From Bacteroidota bacterium (lineage in GTDB: Bacteria; Bacteroidota; Ignavibacteria; UBA10030; UBA8401), in the NCBI GenBank assembly GCA_030679145.1, contig JAUXTU010000098.1:1-37406 (forward strand): a DNA stretch of 37,406 nt. Direction: 5' to 3'. Positions 25,135-33,141 of this stretch are shown here, piece by piece; position 1 is the first letter of the stretch; the number at the start of each line of letters is the position of its first letter. The position numbers and the translations under genes are program-made. Under the pieces are notes generated by a model that ran no database searches, was not told the DNA's origin, and saw nothing but the letters and a program-made list of their open reading frames with translations.

Positions 25135-26628
25135 TTATCGTCTAAAATCTGCAAGCATTACACAAACCGCATCTTGGATTTTTTCTGCCCATTTTATTGG
25201 AACAGTGTAATGATTAGCAATCATTGAAAATACAAATTGTTCTCCATCAGAACTTGTTACATATCCGGAAAGCGATCGAACATAACCGATCGATCCTGTT
25301 TTTGCATGAACATTGCCTTGTGCGGTTGTTCCCTTCATTCTATTTTTAATTGTTCCATCAATACCAGCAATTGGCAATGACTCATAGAATGGAAGGAAAC
25401 TATTTTCTTTCGACATTCCTGAAAGAATTGAGACAATATCGTTGGGTGTAATCAAATCTTGTCGAGATAATCCGGAACCATCTGCATATCGCAATCGAAC
25501 TGTATCAACTCCCCAAAGTGAAAGTATCGGAAATGCCACTGCTCGTCCGTTATCCATTGAACCAATTCCGAATCGTTCTTTTCCAATGGTGCGAAACACT
25601 TGTTCTGTATAAAAATTCTGACTTGGTTTGTTGATCGTTTTAATTATTTCAGAGTAAGGAAGCGAAGTAAATGAAGCAAGCTGTTTTGAATTGTCATATC
25701 GAATTGTATCTGCAAAATCATCTGCATCAACCACTGTTCCAAGAACTGATATTCCTTTTGATTCGAGTACCTCCTTGAGAGCCATAACTGTATATACTGT
25801 TGGATTCTCAACAGTGACAGATTCAATAAACGGTTTTTTCCCAATAGACATTTTCCCATGAACAAAGATATTGTTGGTTCCACGTTTTCGTTCAAAATAA
25901 ATATCGTTGACTGAATCGGATTCTGCAACAGTGCTTGTTAGATTAATAATATTCACATATCGCGTATTAGGCGACACCGTTAACGAGCAAATATCAGCAA
26001 TCGTACCGGAAGGAGCGATCCGAATATCAACGCAATTGTCATTGAAAGAGAGTCCACTGATCTGAGCTGCGTAATAATCCGTTTCATAATCTGCAGACCA
26101 ACCTGCTCCATAGTATTCATCATCAAAACAATTATCATCACCGATGATATTCCCTTTAATCTGTTGGATTCCAATTGCTTTCAAACTATCGGCCCATTGT
26201 TCAAATGTGATCGTCACTTTACCGCTGTCAAATCTTCCAGAGATCGTTGGATCGCCGCTTCCCACCATAATGAGATCACCATTCAATATTCCATTTTCTA
26301 CTTCACCATTAGTCACTAGTCGTGTCGTATAACGATAGTTTGGACCAAGAGCGACCATTGCAGATGATGATGTAAAGAGTTTCATGTTTGAAGCGGGCAT
26401 GAACATTTTCTTTTCATTTCGTGCATAAATTGTTTCACCGGTCTTCAGAGATTTTATTAAAACCCCCCAATGTGCATTCACAAAATTTGAATCTTCAAAT
26501 TGTTGTGCTATGTCGAACTGCAATTTTTCGACAGGATTACTCGGATCGTATTGCAAACCTTGGTGAGGAGAACAACTGGCGAATAAAAGCGAAGTACAAA
26601 TTAAAAAGAAAAATTTCTCTTTGGTCAT
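25135..26628 (-). CDS. dacB: D-alanyl-D-alanine carboxypeptidase/endopeptidase (PBP4, S13 family), lipoprotein form
   Basis: A protein of 497 aa from the ATG at 26628. The N-terminus has a lipoprotein-like signal ([14 protein letters not shown], Cys19). The penicillin-binding motifs are in order: SxxK as SNMK at 80-83 within MPASNMK, SxN as SQN in [11 protein letters not shown], and KTG in [10 protein letters not shown]. Between the first two lies the long insertion typical of the S13 family. The enzyme trims or cleaves D-Ala crosslinks in periplasmic peptidoglycan. An upstream ATG 14 codons earlier only adds a hydrophilic leader in front of the signal. It lies 61 bp after malQ. Confidence 0.93.
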   Translation of the reverse strand: MTKEKFFFLICTSLLFASCSPHQGLQYDPSNPVEKLQFDIAQQFEDSNFVNAHWGVLIKSLKTGETIYARNEKKMFMPASNMKLFTSSSAMVALGPNYRYTTRLVTNGEVENGILNGDLIMVGSGDPTISGRFDSGKVTITFEQWADSLKAIGIQQIKGNIIGDDNCFDDEYYGAGWSADYETDYYAAQISGLSFNDNCVDIRIAPSGTIADICSLTVSPNTRYVNIINLTSTVAESDSVNDIYFERKRGTNNIFVHGKMSIGKKPFIESVTVENPTVYTVMALKEVLESKGISVLGTVVDADDFADTIRYDNSKQLASFTSLPYSEIIKTINKPSQNFYTEQVFRTIGKERFGIGSMDNGRAVAFPILSLWGVDTVRLRYADGSGLSRQDLITPNDIVSILSGMSKENSFLPFYESLPIAGIDGTIKNRMKGTTAQGNVHAKTGSIGYVRSLSGYVTSSDGEQFVFSMIANHYTVPIKWAEKIQDAVCVMLADFRR

Positions 26629-26689
26629 AACATTTTTTTGAGAAATTATTTTATATAGAATTAGAGTCAAGATATTTTTTACAATCCAT

Positions 26690-28231
26690 TTACGGCTGAG
26701 CTTTACCAGATGGATACGCAGGCAAATTTAAACGATCTGCTTTTGCACGGTTTGATAAAGCAGAGATTTCATATAACTTTAAAGCATGCCACGATTGCAC
26801 CTCTTCCCAAATAAATCTCCACGACCAATTCCCTAATGCTTGTCCAGGCATATTCATTCGTGCTTCAGTCCCAAGCCCCATAATATCCTGCATTGGAAAA
26901 ACCGCTATTACAGCAACCGATTCCGCCGCAAGGCGAATAAGATCCCAGTGAATTTCACGACCATCGGTTCCAACATATTTTTTAACAAATTCTCGTTCAC
27001 GATCTGTTGCACTGTTGAACCAACCGATCGTTGTATCATTATCATGCGTTCCTGAATAGACGACGGTGTTTGAAATGTAATTGTGCGGCAGAAAAATATT
27101 TTTGGTATCAGCAGCAAATGCAAACTGCAATATCCTCATCCCCGGAAAGTCATACCTGTCTCTTAATTCAACGACATCAGGTGTAATTTCACCAAGATCT
27201 TCTGCAATGATCGGCATCTTTCCAAGTTTTTTTTCAATGGCATCAAATAATTTTGCACCCGGACCTTTTACCCATTTACCTTTGACGGCTGTCGCTTCTG
27301 TTGCGGGAATTTCCCAATATCCGGCAAATCCTCTAAAGTGATCGATGCGCACGATATCAACCAACTCAAGCGTCGTTTTGATGCGATTGATGAACCATGA
27401 ATAATTTTCATCATGCATCGCCTTCCAATCATACAATGGATTTCCCCATCGTTGTCCTGTAACTGAAAAATAATCAGGTGGAACACCGGCAACAACTTTC
27501 GGTTTCATATTTTTATCAAGATGGAATAAATGCTGATTCGCCCACACATCGGCGCTTTGAAACGCAATAAAGATTGGAATGTCGCCGACAATTTTTATTC
27601 CACGCTCGTTTGCATATTTTTTCAGTGCAAACCATTGACGAAAGAAACACCACTGCGCGAACTCCCAAAAATTGATTTCATTTTCTAATTCTTTTCGAAC
27701 TTTTTTTATTGCCGAAGATTCTCTTGTAACGATATCGCTTTCCCAAGTGCTCCATTCAGCGCCATTGTATTTTTGAATGAGCGACATGAACAACGCATAA
27801 TCTTCCAGCCATGATTTTTGTTTTTTACAGAATGATTGGAAATCTTCCATCTCTGCTTTCGAATTCTTGGCAAAAAAATTCTGCGAAGCAATTCGTAATT
27901 TCTCCATTCTAAATTTTTTAACATCGCCAAAATGAACTTTCTTTGGATTGAACGTTGGAACCTTCTCTAATTCACTCTTTCCCAACCAACCACGCTTCAC
28001 TAATTCTTCAAGATCTATCAACATCGGTTCACCTGCAAATGCGGAAAGACACATATAGGGTGAATCTCCCATTCCTACGGGGCCAAGCGGAAGCATCTGC
28101 CAAATTTTTTGCCCTGCAACAATAAGCCATTCAATAAAATGATATGATGAAGCACCTAAATCTCCAGAGCCGAAAGAGCCGGGAAGTGACGTTGGATGCA
28201 ATAAAACTCCTGAACTACGATCAAAATTCAT
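26690..28231 (-). CDS. malQ: 4-alpha-glucanotransferase (amylomaltase, GH77)
   Basis: A protein of 513 aa, the usual length of compact bacterial amylomaltases. It begins RSSGVLLHPTSLPG and has QMLPLGPVGMGDSPY (45-59). The GH77 catalytic residues are visible: nucleophile Asp297 in VRIDHFRGF, acid/base Glu344 in AEDLGEI and the transition-state Asp397 in GTHDNDT. It transfers glucan chains between maltodextrins or glycogen in the cytosol. No other glycogen gene is nearby; it lies 29 bp below rluB and above dacB, so it seems simply carried in the long operon. The family is certain. Confidence 0.96.
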   Translation of the reverse strand: MNFDRSSGVLLHPTSLPGSFGSGDLGASSYHFIEWLIVAGQKIWQMLPLGPVGMGDSPYMCLSAFAGEPMLIDLEELVKRGWLGKSELEKVPTFNPKKVHFGDVKKFRMEKLRIASQNFFAKNSKAEMEDFQSFCKKQKSWLEDYALFMSLIQKYNGAEWSTWESDIVTRESSAIKKVRKELENEINFWEFAQWCFFRQWFALKKYANERGIKIVGDIPIFIAFQSADVWANQHLFHLDKNMKPKVVAGVPPDYFSVTGQRWGNPLYDWKAMHDENYSWFINRIKTTLELVDIVRIDHFRGFAGYWEIPATEATAVKGKWVKGPGAKLFDAIEKKLGKMPIIAEDLGEITPDVVELRDRYDFPGMRILQFAFAADTKNIFLPHNYISNTVVYSGTHDNDTTIGWFNSATDREREFVKKYVGTDGREIHWDLIRLAAESVAVIAVFPMQDIMGLGTEARMNMPGQALGNWSWRFIWEEVQSWHALKLYEISALSNRAKADRLNLPAYPSGKAQP

Positions 28232-28260
28232 AAATCAATATTCCTTCTATGCGATTGTAA

Positions 28261-29064
28261 TTATTTAATTTCAACATTTTTTCCAGTCCGCGGTTGTTCT
28301 ATCTTTTTTTCTCCGCTCGCCAATGCTTTTAGATTTCTGATTTCTTTGTCCGTTAATGTTCTCCACATTCCACGCTGTAAGCCATGAACATTCAACCCTG
28401 CATACTCAACTCGGTGAAGTCGTTCCACTTCATACCCAAACGATTCAAACATTCTTCGTATCTGCCGATTCTTTCCTTCATGAATGTGCATCACGATCTC
28501 ACGATTTTTTGTTCCGGGAATGATCTCCAATTCTGCGGGAGCTGTTTTTCCATCTTCAATAAAAACACCTCGTGCAAGCTTTTCTGCATGTACTTGATCG
28601 AGACCTTTATCAATGGAAACATGATATGATTTGATCACTTCGCTGGAAGGATGCATCAATTTATTTGCAAGCATCCCGTCATTGGTAAGAAGAAGAACAC
28701 CAGTTGTTTGTCTGTCCAGACGACCGACAGGATAAACACGTTCGCGCACATTCACAATATCGAGAACTGTTCGTCGACCTTTTTCATCGCTGGCAGTTGT
28801 AATAAAATCTTTTGGTTTATTTAAAAGAATATAAACCAATTTTTGAGCAAGCGAATATGTCTGCCCGTTAACCTTTACAACATCACTTTGCGGATTAACT
28901 TTTGTTCCAAGTTCTGTAACGATCTTTCCGTTCAGTTCCACTTCACCGTTGGTGATCATTTCTTCTGCCGCACGCCGCGAGGCAACACCAACCATTGCAA
29001 GAAATCTGTTTAAGCGAAGAGTTTCTGGAAGAACGTTTTCACTTTGTTCTTCCACTTGCTCCAC
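28261..29064 (-). CDS. rluB: 23S rRNA pseudouridine synthase, RluB/RsuA family (conserved core)
   Basis: The conserved part of the protein, 267 aa from GTG at 29064: an S4 RNA-binding domain (RLNRFLAMVGVASRRAAEEM) and the RsuA-type catalytic domain with Asp117 in GRLDRQTTG, then NRQIRRMFESFGY near the end. It makes pseudouridine in rRNA (RluB acts on 23S U2605 in E. coli). The same frame stays open upstream to 29664 and encodes a long basic, repeat-containing N-terminal extension of the kind found in Bacteroidota/Ignavibacteriota RluB proteins. The true protein is therefore probably about 450 aa. In that stretch there is no ATG, GTG or TTG until 29064. It overlaps the scpB frame, and its coding sequence is followed by malQ after 29 bp. 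Confidence 0.9.
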   Translation of the reverse strand: MEQVEEQSENVLPETLRLNRFLAMVGVASRRAAEEMITNGEVELNGKIVTELGTKVNPQSDVVKVNGQTYSLAQKLVYILLNKPKDFITTASDEKGRRTVLDIVNVRERVYPVGRLDRQTTGVLLLTNDGMLANKLMHPSSEVIKSYHVSIDKGLDQVHAEKLARGVFIEDGKTAPAELEIIPGTKNREIVMHIHEGKNRQIRRMFESFGYEVERLHRVEYAGLNVHGLQRGMWRTLTDKEIRNLKALASGEKKIEQPRTGKNVEIK

Positions 29065-30500
29065 CCTGACCTCTGGCCGCTTCCTGATTCCGTCCGCTGT
29101 TCTTGGTCGTAATGTTCGCTTTCTGTCGATTGATCCGAATGATCCGCCCCCACGTCTGTTGTCTGATGAGCCTGATCGATTGGTATCTGGTTCGGATCTA
29201 AATGTCCTACGCGGTTTTCCGTCAGAACGTCGCTTACCGAACGACTCTGATCGTTCATCCTTTGATCTTCCGCCTCGTTCAGAACTTGCTCCGAATTTTT
29301 TGAACGGCTTGTCACTTCGTTTTCCTGCAAACGATCCTGATCGCTCATTTGGTTTTCGAGTTCGTTTGTCTCCAAATGATCCGGTTCGCTTATCGCCAAA
29401 TGAACTTGATCGTTTATCTCCGAATGATCCAGATCGCTTGTCTCCAAAAGATCCTGCTCGTTTATCGCTGAATGACCCTGTCCGTTTGTCTCCAAATGAT
29501 CCTGTTCGCTTATCGCCAAATTTTCCTGTTCGTTTTCGGTCTTCACCGCGTCGATTGTCGGGACGTTTTCGATCTCCCCCGTCTCTTCGACTATTTGTTG
29601 ATTGATTTCTGATAATGTTTCTCCTTCTTTCATATTTTTTTCTTCCGGTATTTGAATGCCGGATTCACCCTGCTCAACAACAGACTGTTGGCTTTCTGCT
29701 GCTTTCTGTGCATCCTTTAGTCTTCGTTCTTCAGTTTTTGCTTCTGCCTTTGCTTCATGTTCTAATTTTATTTTCGATCCACGTTGAAGTTTATTCTTCG
29801 ACCCTTCATTTCCATCCATTTTCTTTTCAAGATCTTCTTTGAATTCCAATTCTTGTTGTTCGGCTAATAATCGGCGGTCAACTTCCAATTCCGTCTCGCC
29901 GATAAGTTCTTCTATCTCTCGCGGTTTCGGTAAATCAGATAACTCGTTCAATCCAAAATGCTCAAGGAATTTCTGCGTCGTTCCATATAACAACGGACGG
30001 CCAGGCGTACTGGCTCTGCCGGTGATGTGAATGAGATCTTTTTCCAGCAATGCATTGATGATGTAATCAACATTCACTCCGCGGATAAACTCAACTTCAC
30101 CTTTTGCAATTGGCTGCTTGTACGCAATGATGGCAAGTGTTTCAACAGCTGTCGGAGACAACCTGCGCCGCGCTCTTTCTTTTGCTAACTTTCCTACCCA
30201 TGAGGAAAATTGTTCCTGTGTGGCATGGACAAATCCTCCTGCTACTTCAATGATCCGAAATCCGCTTCCCATTCTTCCATATCCACGATTGAGATCACCA
30301 ACCGCTTTGCGGATGATGTCTGCATTCACAGTATAATGTTCTGCTGGCGGAAGATCTTTGTTGACATCATCCATGATCGAACGAATGAAACGGACGGTCA
30401 TTGGTTCATCGCTCGCAAAGATCAATGCTTCAATGATGTTCTTCAATTCGGTGGAAACTTCAACATCTTCCGTTTTTACTTCGGCTTGTTCATCACTCAT
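29010..30500 (-). CDS. scpB: Segregation and condensation protein B, with abnormal long tail
   Basis: The open frame encodes 496 aa, while ScpB is normally about 180-250. The first ~205 residues are a normal ScpB with two winged-helix domains (NIIEALIFASDEPMTVRFIR, then RRRLSPTAVETLAIIAYKQP and GRPLLYGTT). With ScpA and SMC it forms the condensin that organises the chromosome. Residues ~206-290 are a charged tail (EAKAEAKTEERRLKDAQKAA). From about residue 295 onward the sequence (HLETNGQGHSAINEQDLLET and similar) is most likely the +1 shadow of the RluB extension. It ends only where the first RluB leucine codon TTA followed by A makes TAA. Physically no stop precedes 29010, so the long tail may still be translated. 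It follows scpA by 3 bp. Confidence 0.88.
   Translation of the reverse strand: MSDEQAEVKTEDVEVSTELKNIIEALIFASDEPMTVRFIRSIMDDVNKDLPPAEHYTVNADIIRKAVGDLNRGYGRMGSGFRIIEVAGGFVHATQEQFSSWVGKLAKERARRRLSPTAVETLAIIAYKQPIAKGEVEFIRGVNVDYIINALLEKDLIHITGRASTPGRPLLYGTTQKFLEHFGLNELSDLPKPREIEELIGETELEVDRRLLAEQQELEFKEDLEKKMDGNEGSKNKLQRGSKIKLEHEAKAEAKTEERRLKDAQKAAESQQSVVEQGESGIQIPEEKNMKEGETLSEINQQIVEETGEIENVPTIDAVKTENEQENLAISEQDHLETNGQGHSAINEQDLLETSDLDHSEINDQVHLAISEPDHLETNELENQMSDQDRLQENEVTSRSKNSEQVLNEAEDQRMNDQSRSVSDVLTENRVGHLDPNQIPIDQAHQTTDVGADHSDQSTESEHYDQEQRTESGSGQRSGWSKWKNKVKTFFQKLFA
29065..29664 (-). other. rluB: Probable N-terminal extension of RluB, overprinting the scpB tail
   Basis: In the RluB frame this stretch reads as a basic low-complexity chain: DRKRPDNRRGEDRKRTGKFG, then seven SFGDKR-type repeats, then KPFKKFGASSERGGRSKDER and FRSEPDTNRSGSSDNRRGGG, joining the S4 domain. 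The frame is closed by a stop at 29665-29667. The most plausible initiator is ATT at 29616, four bases after a GGAG within AAGAAGGAG; this would give 451 aa. Differences among the repeats fall at third positions of this frame (see the repeat entry), which indicates selection on this reading. How it is initiated is the open point: a rare ATT start, frameshifting from scpB, or a local sequence error. Confidence 0.65.
29359..29523 (-). repeat. Seven 24-bp tandem repeats in the scpB/rluB overlap
   Basis: Seven imperfect 24-bp units, each encoding (G/S)SFGDKR(T/S/A) in the RluB frame. Across the units Phe, Asp, Lys and Arg never change although their codons do (TTT/TTC, GAT/GAC, AAA/AAG, CGA/CGG). 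In the ScpB frame the same substitutions alter residues (HLETN, HSAIN, LLETS, HSEIN, HLAIS). Confidence 0.9.
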
Positions 30501-30503
30501 TCG

Positions 30504-31244
30504 TTATGCCTCAGTTGGTAATTTAACTATTGTTATGTCACCGTAAGAATCGAATTGATTGATCGCTATAATATTTTGTTTCATCAATTCTAAAATAGCA
30601 ATGAATGTCACCACAATACGGATCTTTTCAGTCATCAACAGAGCAATCTCATAGAATGAAACTTCAGCTTTATCTTTGAACAAATTGACAATGAACGCCA
30701 TCTGATCATCCAACGATACATTCAATTTATTGATCTCATGAACATGTTTACGAGGCATCTTGTTCACAGCATGTTGGAAGGATGCGATAAGATCGAACAA
30801 TGTTACATCACGCAGAAGATCTTCATCCGTTTCCGATTCCATAATTTTCGGATCGTTCTCAAAATTTCCGCGATACGCTAATTTCCGTTGATGTAATTGC
30901 TTGCGCTCCAACAGCTCTGCCATTTCTTTCCAACGTTTGTATTCCAGCAAACGACGGACAAGTTCTGCTCGTGGATCAAATTCTTCTTCACCTTCTCCCT
31001 CGGGACGGGGAAGCAGCATCTGCACTTTTATCTGCATCAGTTCCGCCGCTGTCACGATAAATTCACCGGCGATATCCAAATTCAATTCTTTTAAATACTG
31101 GAGATACTCCAAAAACTCTTTCGTGATCATTGCTATTGGAATATCATAGATATCCAATTCATCTCTCTTGATAAAGAAGAGAAGAAGATCAAGCGGCCCT
31201 TCAAAGTCAGATAATTTTACACGATATGTTTTTTCAATCGGCAT
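30504..31244 (-). CDS. scpA: Segregation and condensation protein A
   Basis: A protein of 246 aa from the ATG at 31244. The N-terminal SMC-binding region has the hallmark FEGPLDLLLFFIKRDELDIY, followed by ITKEFLEYL and AAELMQIKVQMLLPRP. The C-terminal winged-helix part (FLIVNLFKDKAEVSFYEIALL in part) binds the other SMC head. ScpA is the kleisin of bacterial condensin. A TTG four codons upstream is also open and would start 1 bp after the trpS stop; the ATG fits the family N-terminus better. The pair scpA-scpB is adjacent, as is usual. Confidence 0.95.
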   Translation of the reverse strand: MPIEKTYRVKLSDFEGPLDLLLFFIKRDELDIYDIPIAMITKEFLEYLQYLKELNLDIAGEFIVTAAELMQIKVQMLLPRPEGEGEEEFDPRAELVRRLLEYKRWKEMAELLERKQLHQRKLAYRGNFENDPKIMESETDEDLLRDVTLFDLIASFQHAVNKMPRKHVHEINKLNVSLDDQMAFIVNLFKDKAEVSFYEIALLMTEKIRIVVTFIAILELMKQNIIAINQFDSYGDITIVKLPTEA

Positions 31245-31257
31245 TGTCTTGATCAAA

Positions 31258-32244
31258 TCATCCTATTTTCATCACTTCACGAACTTCACTCATGGTTTGT
31301 TCTGCCACTCGTTTTGCGCGTGATTCTCCATCGTGAAGGATATATTTTACTTCAACGGGATTACTTTCAAAGTACGCCCGCTTTTCACGGAATGGAGCAA
31401 GAGAGTCTGCTATCTTTATAGAACAATTCTTTTTACAATCAACACAGCCAAGTGCGCCTGATTCACAACCGCTTCTAATTTCCGAAACTTCATTCGGATT
31501 AAATTTTTGATGATATGAAAATACGACACATACATCAGGATGACCGGGATCGTTCTTCCGAACTTTTAATGGATCAGTCACTGCCGTGCGCATTTTCTTT
31601 TGTATCTCTTCGGCTGAATCAGAAAGTAAAATCGTGTTGCCAAGTGACTTACTCATTTTCTGATTTCCATCAAGACCGGCAAGACGAGCAAACTTGGTCA
31701 GCTTCGGCTCCGGTTCAGGGAAAATATTACCCCACTGATTGTTGAATCGTCTCGCAATCTCTCGGGTAATCTCAATATGAGGAACTTGATCTTCACCTAC
31801 AGGAACAACTTCACCTTTATATAATAAAATATCTGCGGATTGAAGAACAGGATAACCAAGATGTCCGTACACAACAGAATCCATATTCAGATCGCGGATT
31901 TGATCTTTCAGTGTTGGATTTCTTTCTAACCGTGCAGCAGTGATCAGCATCGAAAAAATCAAATGCAGTTCAGCATGTTCCTTAATCTGAGATTGTCGAA
32001 AGATCGGGCTCTTCTCCGGATCAATTCCTGCGGCAAGCCAGTCAATGACCATGTCAATTGAATTTTGATATAATTCAGTCGTATCCAGATTCGTTGTCAA
32101 TGCATGATAATCTGCAATCAAATGATAATTGTCATATTCATGTTGAAGTGAAACCCAATTTTCCAATGCACCAACCAAATGTCCGATGTGAAGTTTCCCC
32201 GTCGGACGCATACCTGATAGAATTCTTTTTTTCTGTTTTGTCAA
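31258..32244 (-). CDS. trpS: Tryptophanyl-tRNA synthetase
   Basis: A protein of 328 aa of standard bacterial length. Class I signatures are present: GMRPTGKLHIGHLVGAL (HIGH) near the N-terminus and KMSKSLGN. The GEDQVPHIEITREIA stretch is typical of TrpRS. Near the C-terminus there is a CVDCKKNC cluster with Cys upstream (SGCESGALGC), a four-Cys group that could bind a metal. It is the first gene of the long trpS-scpAB-rluB-malQ-dacB-lysS operon. The region above it is short and AT-rich, with a 20-bp inverted repeat between it and the HNH gene. Confidence 0.96.
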   Translation of the reverse strand: MTKQKKRILSGMRPTGKLHIGHLVGALENWVSLQHEYDNYHLIADYHALTTNLDTTELYQNSIDMVIDWLAAGIDPEKSPIFRQSQIKEHAELHLIFSMLITAARLERNPTLKDQIRDLNMDSVVYGHLGYPVLQSADILLYKGEVVPVGEDQVPHIEITREIARRFNNQWGNIFPEPEPKLTKFARLAGLDGNQKMSKSLGNTILLSDSAEEIQKKMRTAVTDPLKVRKNDPGHPDVCVVFSYHQKFNPNEVSEIRSGCESGALGCVDCKKNCSIKIADSLAPFREKRAYFESNPVEVKYILHDGESRAKRVAEQTMSEVREVMKIG

Positions 32245-32280
32245 AATCGTGTTTTTTTAATTAAATATAATCCAAAGTCA

Positions 32281-32338
32281 AAAGTATAAAGTTAAAAGTA
32301 TAAAGCTTAATTATTTTTTACTTTTAACTTTATACTTT
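32281..32338. repeat. 20-bp perfect AT-rich inverted repeat between HNH and trpS
   Basis: AAAGTATAAAGTTAAAAGTA (32281-32300) is the exact complement of 32319-32338, with an 18-nt loop. It lies between the HNH stop and the trpS start and could act as a weak terminator, but the stem is nearly all A-T and the flanks are A/T-rich on both sides. It may instead be a dispersed repeat. Confidence 0.7.
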
Positions 32339-32349
32339 GTCCTTGTTCA

Positions 32350-32853
32350 TTAGTGCATAAATAAATACGGTTTCCATCGATCATCTAAATTTCCTACAAA
32401 ATGACGAAGAAATGTGACATGATTCGGTTTCATCGGTATCCGCAATAACGGCATCCCTGCTTCTTCCGGCGTGCCGTCCCCTTTTTTATTATTACACTTT
32501 ACACATGCCGCAACAAGATTTTCCCATGAATCTTCTCCCCCTTTTGATCTAGGATGAATATGATCCAATGTTAGCGGTACATCACCGCGTCCACAATATT
32601 GACATCGATGTCCATCCCGACGAAGAATATTTTTTCTTGAAAGAATAATCTTTTTATATGGAATTCTGACAAAGGATGAAAGCCGTACAACGCTCGGAAA
32701 TGGCATAGTCAAAGAAACAGAACGAATCACTTTTCCGTTGCTCGCTTCAAGTAATTCTGCTTTCCGCAAAAAAAGGAGCATAATAGCTTTTTTAACATTA
32801 CAGACACTTAATGGCTCGTAGTTTTGATTCAAAACAAGCACTTTACTGTTCAA
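32350..32853 (-). CDS. HNH endonuclease family protein
   Basis: A protein of 167 aa with a C-terminal HNH module: CQYCGRGDVPLTLDHIHPRS, GG, then WENLVAACVKCNNKKGDGT. Both CxxC zinc knuckles and the DHIHP catalytic core are intact. The N-terminal half (VLVLNQNYEPLSVCNVKKAI) is typical of a widespread chromosomal HNH type whose cellular role is unclear; phage or intron origin is not indicated. The only early initiator is TTG at 32853, without a clear ribosome-binding site. An AGGAGG at 32902-32907 lies too far upstream to serve it. A promoter at 33027-33055 gives a leader of about 165 nt. It stands alone between aroC and trpS. Confidence 0.87.
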   Translation of the reverse strand: MNSKVLVLNQNYEPLSVCNVKKAIMLLFLRKAELLEASNGKVIRSVSLTMPFPSVVRLSSFVRIPYKKIILSRKNILRRDGHRCQYCGRGDVPLTLDHIHPRSKGGEDSWENLVAACVKCNNKKGDGTPEEAGMPLLRIPMKPNHVTFLRHFVGNLDDRWKPYLFMH

Positions 32854-33026
32854 ACGTCCGTGAATACTTTTTGAGTGGAATAAAGAACTGAAGACTACTA
32901 TCCTCCTTTTGCATCTTTCATTGCACTATGAAAGGGCTTTTTATAAAACCTAACCTTCAATGAAGTAACATCTTTACCTATTATTCTCGAGGAAAACTTT
33001 TGGTGCAAACCGCAACATATAGATTA
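32854..33026 (-). promoter_or_regulatory. Leader region of the HNH gene with a 7-bp hairpin and an orphan AGGAGG
   Basis: A perfect stem CTTTCAT/ATGAAAG (32915-32921 with 32928-32934) is followed in the transcript by AGGAGG (32902-32907), which has no ATG, GTG or TTG at normal spacing. The region may hold a regulatory leader or a small uncalled peptide. Nothing else is supported. Confidence 0.3.
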
Positions 33027-33055
33027 AATATAGCAAGGGTAGGAGTTAATATCAA
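33027..33055 (-). promoter_or_regulatory. Sigma70-like promoter for the HNH gene
   Basis: Minus strand TTGATA (33050-33055), a 17-bp spacer and TATATT (33027-33032), placed just below the aroC terminator. The predicted start is near 33020. Confidence 0.5.
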
Positions 33056-33069
33056 TTGGGTAGGCAAAT

Positions 33070-33115
33070 TAAATAATAAATCCCAAAAGCCCACTTAATT
33101 GTGTGGACTTTTGGG
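33070..33115 (-). terminator. Intrinsic terminator after aroC
   Basis: CCCAAAAG (33082-33089) pairs with CTTTTGGG (33108-33115), extended by partly paired CCAC/GTGG. The minus-strand RNA then runs into an ATTTATTATTT tract. It lies 27 bp below the aroC stop. Confidence 0.85.
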
Positions 33116-33141
33116 TCTTTATGCAGTTTGGAGTAAAAATG

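Noticed and set aside
25098-25154. Longer N-terminus for lysyl-tRNA synthetase
   Set aside because: It overlaps the dacB end and adds a segment outside the usual family length; the ATG at 25097 fits better.
29359-29523. Possible CRISPR or regulatory tandem array
   Set aside because: The 24-bp units follow each other without spacers and encode a peptide repeat in the RluB frame.
28949-29605. A 218-codon open frame on the plus strand with SPNDPVRL-like repeats
   Set aside because: It is the antisense of the scpB/rluB repeat region. The repeats are the same 24-bp units, and the codon variation fits the minus-strand RluB frame.
32350-32853. Homing or phage HNH nuclease
   Set aside because: The N-terminal half matches a common chromosomal HNH type, and there is no intron, intein or phage gene nearby.
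32843-32914. A 23-codon open frame (starting MQKEDSSLQFF) overlapping the HNH start, as a leader peptide
   Set aside because: It has no proper ribosome-binding site and no regulatory codon pattern; too short to support.
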